From the NCBI GenBank assembly GCA_027858855.1, contig JAQIBV010000031.1, positions 34,131 through 98,130 on the forward strand: 64,000 bases of DNA, read 5' to 3'. The notes beneath the pieces were generated by a model that saw nothing but the letters and a program-made list of their open reading frames with translations, did not search any database and had not been told where the DNA came from. Shown here one piece after another: positions 35,827 through 44,090 of this stretch. Source of the stretch: Spirochaetota bacterium (GTDB lineage: Bacteria; Spirochaetota; UBA4802; JAFGJZ01). Positions within the stretch are counted from its first letter, which is position 1, and each line of letters starts with the position of its first letter. Position numbers and translations under genes: made by a program.

Positions 35827-36429
35827 TTATAAATTGGAACCTGTAAAAAAAGGCGAAAAGGCACCAGAAGGAAATAGCTCTTTAATGGGTAGACGGTAAA
35901 AGATATAGGTTTTTTCTCCCAGATTTTTTAGACGTACGATTAGAGCGTTTTGAGTTTGTGAATGATACATCATAAGACCCTGACTGTAGCCTGTCTGAAA
36001 AATTTCGATATCAAGATTGAAGAGACTTAATGTCTCGAGAACCGTCATTATGTTTTTTTTTGCTACATGTTGTGCAAGGCTTTTTTCTCTGTACCCTGCT
36101 CCGAACACACCTACACACTGAATTTGTACCGCCCCAACCTCCTGAAGCTGTTTGAACAGTTCACTTATCTGTTCAAGTGCCATATCAGAATTTTCGTCGC
36201 GGCTTTTAAACAGGTGATTTGCACCAAAATGGAGTTCGCCCTCTTCTGTAATGCCGCATAATACAACGCTGACACACGAACCCAGGTCAACAAGCAGTAC
36301 CGAGTCGCTCGAACAGATTTTCGCCTGGTTAATTTTAATGTATGTCCGGCTAAGATTCAGAATCTCTTTTTTTATAAGAGTTTCTAGCGATCCGGTTTCT
36401 TCATCAATTTCAAAACGGTTGTGTTCCAT
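35827..36429 (-). CDS. cheD: CheD-like receptor glutamine deamidase
   Basis: 200 residues. CheD deamidates glutamines in chemotaxis receptors. The catalytic Cys lies in VDLGSCVSVVLCGI (near 54), and the partner His in GANHLFKS (near 72). VFGAGYREKSLAQHVAKKNI and DIEIFQTGYSQGLMMYHS match the family layout, although the last is divergent. It is the last gene of a minus-strand run of four, and no other chemotaxis gene lies nearby. A different substrate is possible. Confidence 0.75.
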   Translation of the reverse strand: MEHNRFEIDEETGSLETLIKKEILNLSRTYIKINQAKICSSDSVLLVDLGSCVSVVLCGITEEGELHFGANHLFKSRDENSDMALEQISELFKQLQEVGAVQIQCVGVFGAGYREKSLAQHVAKKNIMTVLETLSLFNLDIEIFQTGYSQGLMMYHSQTQNALIVRLKNLGEKTYIFYRLPIKELFPSGAFSPFFTGSNL

Positions 36430-36451
36430 TATGCTCCTTTATCTGTAATCA

Positions 36452-37246
36452 CTAGTTCAACCAGTCTATGGTGCTTTGGGCTACGACTTCGCGATCAACA
36501 CCGTTGGTGATCACATGCTGGCTTTTTTCCAGCACTTCAGTTCTACAGCGTTGGGACCCAGTTTTTTTCGTAATTATCTCTGCTGTTTTAATTGAAACAG
36601 TCCTGTCACTTTTTGAAACAAAAATCAGCGTGTCGGCCTTAACCTTCTTTAATGAGCGAAGTGCAAGTTTTTGAACCTTTCGCAGCTGAAACAGTAATGG
36701 AATATAGTGCCAATTCCAGTACTCTACCTGTAAAAAATCCAGTTCCTGAGAGAATTCTCTGTTTTTTGATACAACAGTCTGTTTCTTATTCTGTTTACGT
36801 GGAATTTTTTTTATAAAAAAACGGATTATCATGGTAAAGGGCAGCAGCGGGGTGTGGAGAATCAGTGCCGGAGCGGCCAGCACCAGCTTATCAGTCTTAA
36901 AACGGGAAGAGAGTATGATTGAAAGCAGCCCTCCCATCGACAGACCCACAAGAGAAATATCCGTATATTCGCTTCTAAGATCCAGGTAACAGTCTACCGC
37001 ATGCCTGACCCAGTCGTGAGCAGTAGTTTCAAGAAAATCGGTGTGGTCGGTGCCGCAACCTGTGTTGCGGGGGGCATAAACAGTGAAGCCCGATCGGTTC
37101 AGCTGTTCGGCCAGAAACCGTACGTCCTGAACGTAACCATTATATCCGTGCAACAGAAGTACTGCCCGGCCATTAGTGCCCTTTAAAAAAAGAGGACATC
37201 CGTTTTTTACAGTAGCGCATTTGGCATTGATATTTTCAATTTTCAT
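36452..37246 (-). CDS. Alpha/beta hydrolase, carboxylesterase/monoglyceride lipase-like
   Basis: 264 residues, soluble. The hydrolase fold is clear: oxyanion segment VLLLHGYNGYVQD, nucleophile SLVGLSMGGLLS, acid FVSKSDRTVSI and His in LEKSQHVITN. Such enzymes split short-chain esters or monoglycerides; the CGTDH segment near residue 65 is typical of Est30-type esterases. It lies 22 bases from cheD, downstream of the coiled-coil protein gene. Confidence 0.88.
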   Translation of the reverse strand: MKIENINAKCATVKNGCPLFLKGTNGRAVLLLHGYNGYVQDVRFLAEQLNRSGFTVYAPRNTGCGTDHTDFLETTAHDWVRHAVDCYLDLRSEYTDISLVGLSMGGLLSIILSSRFKTDKLVLAAPALILHTPLLPFTMIIRFFIKKIPRKQNKKQTVVSKNREFSQELDFLQVEYWNWHYIPLLFQLRKVQKLALRSLKKVKADTLIFVSKSDRTVSIKTAEIITKKTGSQRCRTEVLEKSQHVITNGVDREVVAQSTIDWLN

Positions 37247-37296
37247 TCAATAAATTCATTCAGTAAATTCATTTAGTAATGTTAAACCAGTTTTGT

Positions 37297-38112
37297 CTAT
37301 TTAGCAAGTTTGGCCTTATCTTTGGTGACCTTTTTCTCTTCGGTATCAACCCGGGTACGCAGGGCATCTATAACAGTCTTGGTCTTTTGTGCCTCGTTAA
37401 CTTCTCCGTACAGCACATGAATATTATGCAGCGACGAGAGCAACTCCAGCGCTTTTCGAATATCTTCGGGCGCCTTGGTCGACATCTCATATTTGTTGCG
37501 CGACTCTTTCGCGGCCTCTTCAAGGTTGGTTTTGCAGAATTTAAGAATTTCTTCGCGATCTTTAAAATATTCCGATCTAAAGTTGCGGTACTGTTCGAGT
37601 TCGGTAAAGTTTATCATATTTTTTATAACAGCCGCAACCCTTACGTAAATATCAACGAAGGCCCACTTCCACTTTGATGTCGAACCAACACGGTCTTTTA
37701 AGGTTTCGAAAACCCATGAAAACTTGCGAACAAGGTGAAGAATGTTGCGAATTGAGACTTGTTCGATCGATTTAAGGTACTCCTTATTCTCGGAGAGTGG
37801 TTTTTCAAGTTCTGTCCCAGCAATCTCTTCAAGAAGCTGAAGAGCCTTGTAAAATTCTTTGCGCCCCCTCTCAAGAAAAGCCGAGTTGCGCAGGTCAAGA
37901 AATTCGATGGACGAATCATTCATGTTGATGTTCAGCATTATGATATCCAGATGAAAGAGCACCATCTCGAGGTTGTAGTAACCTGCGATAGCCGGACTTT
38001 TTTTCTTTTTTACAAGAATATCCTTAATCTCTTTTTCAAGCTCTTTCATCCGAGCCTTAGGCTCGCGTATGGCCTCGTCGTACTGCTGTTTTTCCTCTTT
38101 GCTGGCTGCCAT
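37297..38112 (-). CDS. Helical, coiled-coil protein of unknown function
   Basis: 271 residues, highly charged, almost entirely helical. An N-terminal coiled coil (EEKQQYDEAIREPKARMKELEKEIKDIL) is followed by a conserved-looking helical domain (YYNLEMVLFHLDIIMLNINMNDSSIEFLDLRNSAFLERGRKEFYKAL). The C-terminus is Lys-rich. I associate this architecture with spirochaete hypothetical proteins, but assign no function. It follows a small peptide gene by about 12 bases. Confidence 0.65.
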   Translation of the reverse strand: MAASKEEKQQYDEAIREPKARMKELEKEIKDILVKKKKSPAIAGYYNLEMVLFHLDIIMLNINMNDSSIEFLDLRNSAFLERGRKEFYKALQLLEEIAGTELEKPLSENKEYLKSIEQVSIRNILHLVRKFSWVFETLKDRVGSTSKWKWAFVDIYVRVAAVIKNMINFTELEQYRNFRSEYFKDREEILKFCKTNLEEAAKESRNKYEMSTKAPEDIRKALELLSSLHNIHVLYGEVNEAQKTKTVIDALRTRVDTEEKKVTKDKAKLAK

Positions 38113-38124
38113 TATTACTCCAGT

Positions 38125-38280
38125 TTAAGCGTAGCTATCTAAAGCAGTACCCTTGTTCTCTTCCTGTACAACCTGCTGCCGCTGTTCAGAGACTTGTGCT
38201 TCAGTCTGTTGAGTCTGTTCGGGGGTTCTGTTCATGCTGTTTTGCACAATGTCTGTTCCTGAGATATTTTGAACTTCCAT
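38125..38280 (-). CDS. Small hydrophilic peptide (51 aa)
   Basis: Start ATG 38280 has GGAGG at ideal spacing; the longer frame to 38394 has no site. The peptide starts MEVQNISGTDIVQNSMNRT and is rich in Gln and Glu, with EQTQQTEAQVSEQRQQVVQEE in the middle. It is probably translated as the first gene of the run to cheD. It may be a soluble, partly disordered partner of the coiled-coil protein; this is a guess. Confidence 0.6.
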   Translation of the reverse strand: MEVQNISGTDIVQNSMNRTPEQTQQTEAQVSEQRQQVVQEENKGTALDSYA

Positions 38281-38451
38281 GATATGCCTCCATAGTATTA
38301 ATATCTGATAACTAATATACATAAAGGTCAACAATAAAACAGCAATAAAACTCTGCAAAGTTTGACAGTTTTTAAATATCGGCTCCGAATTCATTTAAAG
38401 GCCGATGCAACCGGTTGTTCTGTGTGGGACAAAACTGTTATTCAGGTAGGG

Positions 38452-40899
38452 TTAGCTCTCCTGGAGCATGTTTGTCAAAATATCAGGGTCTTGACCGGTT
38501 GTGTACAACCCGCTGCGTGTTATCCGGGTCTTCGCGAATTCGGCCGCGTTGATGAGTGCGTTCAAAATGGAGTCTATCCTGAGGGCATTTGTAACTCCGG
38601 TGTGAAGAAAGAGAGTCAAGCAATCGCTATTTGACTGATGTGAATGTACAGAGTCTGCTATCATAATTTCGGTTTCACCACGTTTTGTCTTCTTCTTCAA
38701 AGTAATATCCGAGACAATCCCTCTGCCTATTTTGTTTAATATTTCAGCTTCGGCAGTAATCGTATAGGCAGTAACCGTATTACGGGCGAGTGGAATGGTT
38801 GTTTCGTTATGTTGTGAAAGCGATAAAAGTTCGATTCCTTCCGGTAGTGCATTATTGATTTTATCGATAGTTTCTTCAGGAAGTGAACTGTAAAGTTCAC
38901 AGTCGAAGACTTCACAACTACTTTCTAACCCCAGTGGTAATGGAAAGCCCCCACCAATCTTTGCCCGTTTGTTAAAACCACGACTGTAACACAGGGGCAA
39001 TCCGGCTCTATGAAACGAGCGTTTCACTATCTCTACAAGATCAAGGTGCGAAATGTATCGTGCCCTTCCTTTTTTTGTAAATACACAGCGAATTACCGAC
39101 TGCTTAATATAACTCTGTTCAAACTCTTTCATCGAAGCCTCAATCGCTTCGGTATCAAGAGATTCAGTTGCATTCATTCTGTTTTTAGACAACTCCTCAT
39201 CAGTGAGCACCCTTTCGCGTTTGCTCTCTATCAGTTTTTCAGAAGCTGTTGTTATTATATTCCAGCTCTGTTCACGGTCGGTACGTTCACCGAAATAGTC
39301 GGCTCTGTGAGAAAACTTTTCAACAATCGGAAGCCAGGCTCTGCTGTTGAAGTGTTCACTCCACGAGTCAAAGGTACATCCCGCCTGATAGGCTTCGTAA
39401 AGTGCTCGGCCCATTTCAATATCTCCACGGGCAAGAAATCCCTCTACATATGAAGAGTCGATGTTATGATTCTTGACAGCTATTTTTCGTGGTAGTGATG
39501 ATTTTAATTTATCAACAACTGCATGAAAGTACTCTTTACTTGCCATATCGACCATATCAAATGGAGTATGTGGTTTGGGAATAAACGGTGAAACGGTAAC
39601 ATGAATACTCTTTTTACCTCTGCCGGCATCGAATACCCGCCGCAAAAGTTCAATTATAGAATCTGCCTCGTCGTATGTTCGGTAGCCGGGGAGCCCCAGC
39701 ATAAAGTAGAGCTTGATGGTTTTCCAGCCATTTTGAAAAACATAATTCACTATCTTAAGCAGCTCATCTTCAGATACCCGCTTATGTATCAGCTTACGTA
39801 TTTCCGTGTGTGCAGCCTCGACGGCAAAAGTAAGGTTAACCTGTTTTACGCCTGAAATTGTCATAATAATCGGCAGGGTTCCACTGTCTACCTTAAGCGA
39901 CGGCAGATTTATATTTACACCGCGGCGGTTCAGTTCAGGAAGCACCTTATTAAGAAGAGGTATAAGATCTTTATAGTCGCTTAATGAGAGAGAGGTAAAT
40001 GTAACACCGTCATAGCCGGTGTTATCAAGAATTGTAATCGTCTCTTTGACAGTTTTTTCTACAGAGCACTGTCTATAGGGCAAAGTGTAATAACCAGCAT
40101 GACAGAATTTACAAAGGTTATCGCAACCACGTGTTATTTCAATAACCGCTCGCTCCTGCGATGTTCGAATAGAGGGTATTACCGGCCACAATGGATTAGC
40201 CAATGCTTCGGGCGGCGCAAACCGCTTAGAAACAGCTTTGCCTGTGAATAGTTTCATGCCATCATTGTTTATTCGTTCTTCATACAAGGTTGGAACAAAG
40301 ACGCCCTCAATAGAAGAGAGCGCATATAATTTTTCAGCACGGCTCTGATTGCGATTTTCTTTGAGCGTGTTTGCAATTTCTACAATGCCCTCTTCCCCTT
40401 CACCTGCAAATATACAGTCAACAAAGAGTGAAATGGGCGCGGGGTTGCTTACCGCCTCGCCTCCACCGATAACTATCGGGTCGTCTTCAGTACGTTCTCT
40501 TGAAAATAGTGCAATACCGGCGCTGTCCAGTATATACAATAAATTTGTAAAAAGCAGTTCGTAAGAGAGGTTAAAACCAATCGCATCCATTTTATGCACG
40601 GGTGTATAGGTTTCCAGAGAATATAGTGTTAAACCCTCTTTTTTTAATTCATTAAAGAAGTCTAATGCCGGTGCAAAAAATCTTTCACAACTGACTCCAT
40701 CCTGTCTGTTAAGTCTGTCATATAAAATTTGAAGCCCCTGGTTTGCCATCCCTACTTCATACAAATCGGGATAACATATGCTGAAGCGTAGATCGTTTTC
40801 TGTAGGTTTACAGCTGTTCACCTCGCCACCGGTGTACCGGCCCGGCTTTTCTACTCTGTTTAAAAGGGGGATCAGTTGTTCAAATGTATAGTTTTCCAC
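38452..40899 (-). CDS. B12-type radical SAM protein fused to a DUF2344 domain
   Basis: 815 residues. Residues 1-200 are a cobalamin-binding-like domain (FSICYPDLYEVGMANQGLQILYDRLN). Residues 230-480 are the radical SAM domain, with cluster motif ITRGCDNLCKFCHAGYY. The C-terminal part (about 570-800) matches DUF2344 (KGRARYISHLDLVEIVKRSFHRAGLPLCYSRGFNKRA). In many bacteria the two are separate adjacent genes; a fusion of this type is known in the TIGR03960/TIGR03936 families. It is probably a radical SAM enzyme; substrate unknown. Confidence 0.9.
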   Translation of the reverse strand: MENYTFEQLIPLLNRVEKPGRYTGGEVNSCKPTENDLRFSICYPDLYEVGMANQGLQILYDRLNRQDGVSCERFFAPALDFFNELKKEGLTLYSLETYTPVHKMDAIGFNLSYELLFTNLLYILDSAGIALFSRERTEDDPIVIGGGEAVSNPAPISLFVDCIFAGEGEEGIVEIANTLKENRNQSRAEKLYALSSIEGVFVPTLYEERINNDGMKLFTGKAVSKRFAPPEALANPLWPVIPSIRTSQERAVIEITRGCDNLCKFCHAGYYTLPYRQCSVEKTVKETITILDNTGYDGVTFTSLSLSDYKDLIPLLNKVLPELNRRGVNINLPSLKVDSGTLPIIMTISGVKQVNLTFAVEAAHTEIRKLIHKRVSEDELLKIVNYVFQNGWKTIKLYFMLGLPGYRTYDEADSIIELLRRVFDAGRGKKSIHVTVSPFIPKPHTPFDMVDMASKEYFHAVVDKLKSSLPRKIAVKNHNIDSSYVEGFLARGDIEMGRALYEAYQAGCTFDSWSEHFNSRAWLPIVEKFSHRADYFGERTDREQSWNIITTASEKLIESKRERVLTDEELSKNRMNATESLDTEAIEASMKEFEQSYIKQSVIRCVFTKKGRARYISHLDLVEIVKRSFHRAGLPLCYSRGFNKRAKIGGGFPLPLGLESSCEVFDCELYSSLPEETIDKINNALPEGIELLSLSQHNETTIPLARNTVTAYTITAEAEILNKIGRGIVSDITLKKKTKRGETEIMIADSVHSHQSNSDCLTLFLHTGVTNALRIDSILNALINAAEFAKTRITRSGLYTTGQDPDILTNMLQES

Positions 40900-40910
40900 A
40901 AATAGCCTTC

Positions 40911-41741
40911 TTATGGTTTCCTGATTTCGTTTATGTTTTCGGTCAGTGAAACAAAGTTTTCGATAGTAAGATTTTCGGCCCGTTCTAGTTCAGGCAGTCC
41001 GGCTCTATTTATAACCAATTGAGCCTGAGATCGTTCAAGCAGAATGTGAGGTGAACTTGTTAAACATTTTAATATACTTTTACGGCGCCCCCAGAAGAGT
41101 GTTTTGGTCACCTGTTTAAACAGTGGTGTCAAATCTTCCGGTAGTACCAGGCTTGATCGGCGCTTCAGTACAATAACAGCCGAATCGATATCAGGGCGAG
41201 GATAAAAGTTGGATTTGCCAACGGTAAAGATTTCGGTACAATGGTAATGCAGGTTCAGGTTCACGGTTAACATCCCATAAGTTTTGGAACCTGGAAGAGC
41301 ATTAATGCGCTCAGCCATCTCTTTTTGCAGCATAACTGCAATAGTTCCCGGCTGAAAATCTATAACACGAAAGAGCAGTTCAGAAGCACAGTAATATGGT
41401 AAATTGGCTATAACGTGGGTACAGCTGATTTTCTCAGTCAGTTTCAGAAAATCGGCATGTATCAGTCGAAACTCCTGATTTTCTGCGAAAAGGTCGTTAA
41501 GAACAGAAACATAGCCCCTATCAATTTCCACAGCGGTAACCGGAAACCCGGTTTCAAGAAGGTACTGTGTCATACAGCCCAGCCCCGGGCCTATCTCAAG
41601 AATAGCTGCGTTTTCGTCAAGCTCAGCTGCAGCAACAATTTTTCTGGTTATTTCGTCATTAATTAGAAAATTCTGCCCAAACCGTTTAGACGGTCGTAGG
41701 CCATAGTCATCAAGAAGAGAGGTTATTTTTTCTTTGTTCAT
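40911..41741 (-). CDS. rsmA: 16S rRNA dimethyladenosine transferase
   Basis: 276 residues. RsmA (KsgA) dimethylates A1518 and A1519 of 16S rRNA using S-adenosylmethionine. Typical motifs: RPSKRFGQNFLINDE at the N-terminus, AILEIGPGLGCMTQYLL, TAVEIDRGY, the catalytic HVIANLPYYCASELL and NFYPRPDIDSAVIVLKRR. It lies 11 bases before the radical SAM fusion and is probably co-transcribed with it. Confidence 0.96.
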   Translation of the reverse strand: MNKEKITSLLDDYGLRPSKRFGQNFLINDEITRKIVAAAELDENAAILEIGPGLGCMTQYLLETGFPVTAVEIDRGYVSVLNDLFAENQEFRLIHADFLKLTEKISCTHVIANLPYYCASELLFRVIDFQPGTIAVMLQKEMAERINALPGSKTYGMLTVNLNLHYHCTEIFTVGKSNFYPRPDIDSAVIVLKRRSSLVLPEDLTPLFKQVTKTLFWGRRKSILKCLTSSPHILLERSQAQLVINRAGLPELERAENLTIENFVSLTENINEIRKP

Positions 41742-41821
41742 GTTTATGCAGAAGGTTGCAGCGTTACATCTTTGTCAATTATATAATTGAACAGAGCAAG
41801 ATCGGCTCTAAAGCAATGGTC

Positions 41822-42043
41822 CTATGCGAAAACGTCTATAGAGCCGTCTAGGATATTCTGGGCAAGAATTTTTGAAGCCTCAGCAGTAAAAAATCCACTG
41901 TTTTCAAATTTTGCAGCAAGTTGATCTATCTCTTTGCTTTTCATAACATTGCTGTCCGTCTGCTGCTCGTTATGATTTTCTTTGATCGGGTTAAAATAAG
42001 TTACTGCTTGTTGAAAATTCTGTTCTCCAATCCGTGGTGTCAT
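41822..42043 (-). CDS. Small soluble protein (73 aa)
   Basis: ATG 42043 follows a perfect AAGGAGG. The protein starts MTPRIGEQNFQQAVTYFNPI, and its C-terminal half (EIDQLAAKFENSGFFTAEASKILAQNILDGSIDVFA) is helical and resembles the C-terminus of FlgM-type anti-sigma factors, with a final IxxGxxDV pattern. The similarity is weak and no flagellar gene lies nearby. It is a single gene. Confidence 0.6.
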   Translation of the reverse strand: MTPRIGEQNFQQAVTYFNPIKENHNEQQTDSNVMKSKEIDQLAAKFENSGFFTAEASKILAQNILDGSIDVFA

Positions 42044-42191
42044 AATAAAACCTCCTTGTTTTATCACTGTTTCCTGAAGCATTACATATACAAAAAACAA
42101 ATGAGTCACTTATAAATAATATCGTAATAAATTATCAAATCTTTAGTAAAAAATTTCGGTAAGATGTAAATTTGTGGTATAATTGGGGCTT

Positions 42192-42240
42192 TAATATTGC
42201 TTGTTCTCCCCGCCTGCGGCGGGGAGAACAAGCAATATTA
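42192..42240. repeat. 23-base perfect palindrome, GC-rich core
   Basis: Arms 42192-42214 and 42218-42240 around loop TGC, with core CTCCCCGCC/GGCGGGGAG. It lies 3' of the HD-GYP gene, about 200 bases from its stop, and could be a terminator or a REP-like element. The 42044-42191 part of this gap shows no gene. Confidence 0.7.
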
Positions 42241-42400
42241 TGGGTATTGGTTGAAATTTTGCTTTATTCCATACTATATCCGGTTTAGAAGGGCAATATT
42301 CTGGGTAGTAGTTGATTTATTCTTTTGTTCCATACTATTGTCGGTTTAGAACGAGCATATTTATGAGTAGTGGTTGATTTATTCATATTATAACAAAATG
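42232..42400. repeat. Three imperfect tandem repeats of 61 bases
   Basis: Units begin GCAATATTATGGGTA (42232), GCAATATTCTGGGTA (42293) and GCATATTTATGAGTA (42354); the third is cut short. Each continues with GGTTGAtTTaTT and CCATACTAT-CGGTTTAGAA. The first unit starts inside the right arm of the palindrome. Function unknown; no open frame continues through them. Confidence 0.7.
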
Positions 42401-42447
42401 TATCACTACCCCATCTCCTGGAAGAGAGAGTCGGGGTGAGGTTAGAA

Positions 42448-43995
42448 CTATTTATCCAATTCTTTGCGAATCGATAAGAATTGATCTATGTTGTTTAGCA
42501 GAATATCTATGAATACCGGGTCGAAATGGCGGCCTCGTTCTTTGCGCATCTTCTCTATCACCATATCCATGGGCCAGGCTTTGCGATAAATCCGATCTGT
42601 TGAAAGTGCGTCAAAGACGTCTGCTACGGCTGTAATACGTGCATCCTGATGAATTTCATCACCTTTCAGCTTTTCTGGATACCCCTTGCCATCGTAACGT
42701 TCATGATGCTGTTGAGCAATGATCGCAGCTCTTTGTAGTAGTGAGCGACTACTGATTTTTAAAATATTTGAACCCAGATCTGCATGGTTTTTCATTACTT
42801 CAAATTCATGCTCTTCGAATCGGGCCGGTTTAAGCAGAATATTGTCAGGAATAGCAATTTTCCCGATATCATGCATAGATGAAGCCACCTTTAGCGTTTC
42901 GGCCTCCTCTTCCTCCATGCCACTTAACAGCGCAATCAGTTTGCAGTATTCACCGACTCGTTTAACGTGCCAGTGTGTCTCCTGAGAGCGACTCTCTGCG
43001 ATCTCTCCCATGATGAACATCATCTCCTTCTGAGACTCTTCTAGTTCCTGCGTAAGATAGATGTTATCAAAAGCAATAGCAATATTCGAGCAGAAAATCT
43101 CCAGAAGATCAAGCTCCCAGGAGCTTATCTCTTCAAAGTGCTCAAGATAGATAATATTTTCAGAACCGTTGTTACTCCTGAAATAACCCGCATACCGGCT
43201 TCCGCGTTTTATTGTCTGTTTAGTTTCGAGTGTTTCAATAATCAGCAGACGTGCGTTTTCATCATTAATTGCTTCAATACTTTTCTTTTCGATCTGAAGT
43301 TCAGAGTATTTACCTGCCGTGGCAAGTATTATTACATCACCGTGCTGATTAGTTGCTGTTAGGCCGGATGTCTTCAGATAAACTGCATCGTTTTCAATGT
43401 GCAGTATTGAGAGAATCTGCATAAGTATTCCATGAACAAACTGTTTTAAAGATTGTATCTCAAATATGTTCGATGATGCGTCGATTATTTTTTCGAGTCC
43501 TCTGCGGCTTCGGTCGATAGTAATCAGGTCGCGGTAGGAGCGCAATGAAGAGTAGACTGTAGTGAAGAGTCGTTCGGTAGTTAGTTCGGTTTTTGCCTTA
43601 TAGTCGTTTATGTCATATTTTACGATAACCTTCTCTTCGGGAGCCTCTCCCGGCTGTCCGGTTCTAAGTACAATACGTATCATTGAGTTATTAATGGTAT
43701 TGCGAATATAGTCAACCAGTTTCAGACCTGAATCATTCTCTTCCATTACAACATCTAGGAAAATAATAGCGATATCATCATGCTTCTGTAAAAAGAGTTC
43801 GGCCTCTGATGCCGAATAGCAGTCGTAAAACGCCAGCTTGCGCCCAAGAAACAGGGTATCGGCAAGTACCAGTTTTGTTACCTGGTGAATATCCGGTTCA
43901 TCATCAACAATGAGGATTTTCCAGTATTTTTGTGTATCAAAACCGGTATTGCTACTGTCGGGCTCATCCGCAAATTGCATTAAGTCATTATTCAT
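42448..43995 (-). CDS. Response regulator with HD-GYP phosphodiesterase domain
   Basis: 515 residues. REC receiver at 25-150 (ILIVDDEPDIHQVTK, phospho-acceptor Asp in AIIFLDVVMEENDSG, Lys in DYKAKTE), then a GAF-like DUF3369 domain (160-320), then HD-GYP (330-500): ASSMHDIGKIAIPDN and the HHERYDGKGYP signature. HD-GYP enzymes break down cyclic di-GMP. The partner sensor kinase is not in the window. AGGA precedes the start. The next gene upstream is the MBL/cNMP protein. Confidence 0.94.
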   Translation of the reverse strand: MNNDLMQFADEPDSSNTGFDTQKYWKILIVDDEPDIHQVTKLVLADTLFLGRKLAFYDCYSASEAELFLQKHDDIAIIFLDVVMEENDSGLKLVDYIRNTINNSMIRIVLRTGQPGEAPEEKVIVKYDINDYKAKTELTTERLFTTVYSSLRSYRDLITIDRSRRGLEKIIDASSNIFEIQSLKQFVHGILMQILSILHIENDAVYLKTSGLTATNQHGDVIILATAGKYSELQIEKKSIEAINDENARLLIIETLETKQTIKRGSRYAGYFRSNNGSENIIYLEHFEEISSWELDLLEIFCSNIAIAFDNIYLTQELEESQKEMMFIMGEIAESRSQETHWHVKRVGEYCKLIALLSGMEEEEAETLKVASSMHDIGKIAIPDNILLKPARFEEHEFEVMKNHADLGSNILKISSRSLLQRAAIIAQQHHERYDGKGYPEKLKGDEIHQDARITAVADVFDALSTDRIYRKAWPMDMVIEKMRKERGRHFDPVFIDILLNNIDQFLSIRKELDK

Positions 43996-44090
43996 TGATC
44001 CTCCGAGGACGATAATTAAAACTGTTATGGTTGAGAAAACTTAAACAACAGGTTTTAATTTCTATCCACTTTGATCAAAGAAAACCGGTC

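Noticed and set aside
42232..42400. CRISPR array or VNTR-coded protein
   Set aside because: The 61-base units follow each other directly without spacers, and no reading frame runs through them.
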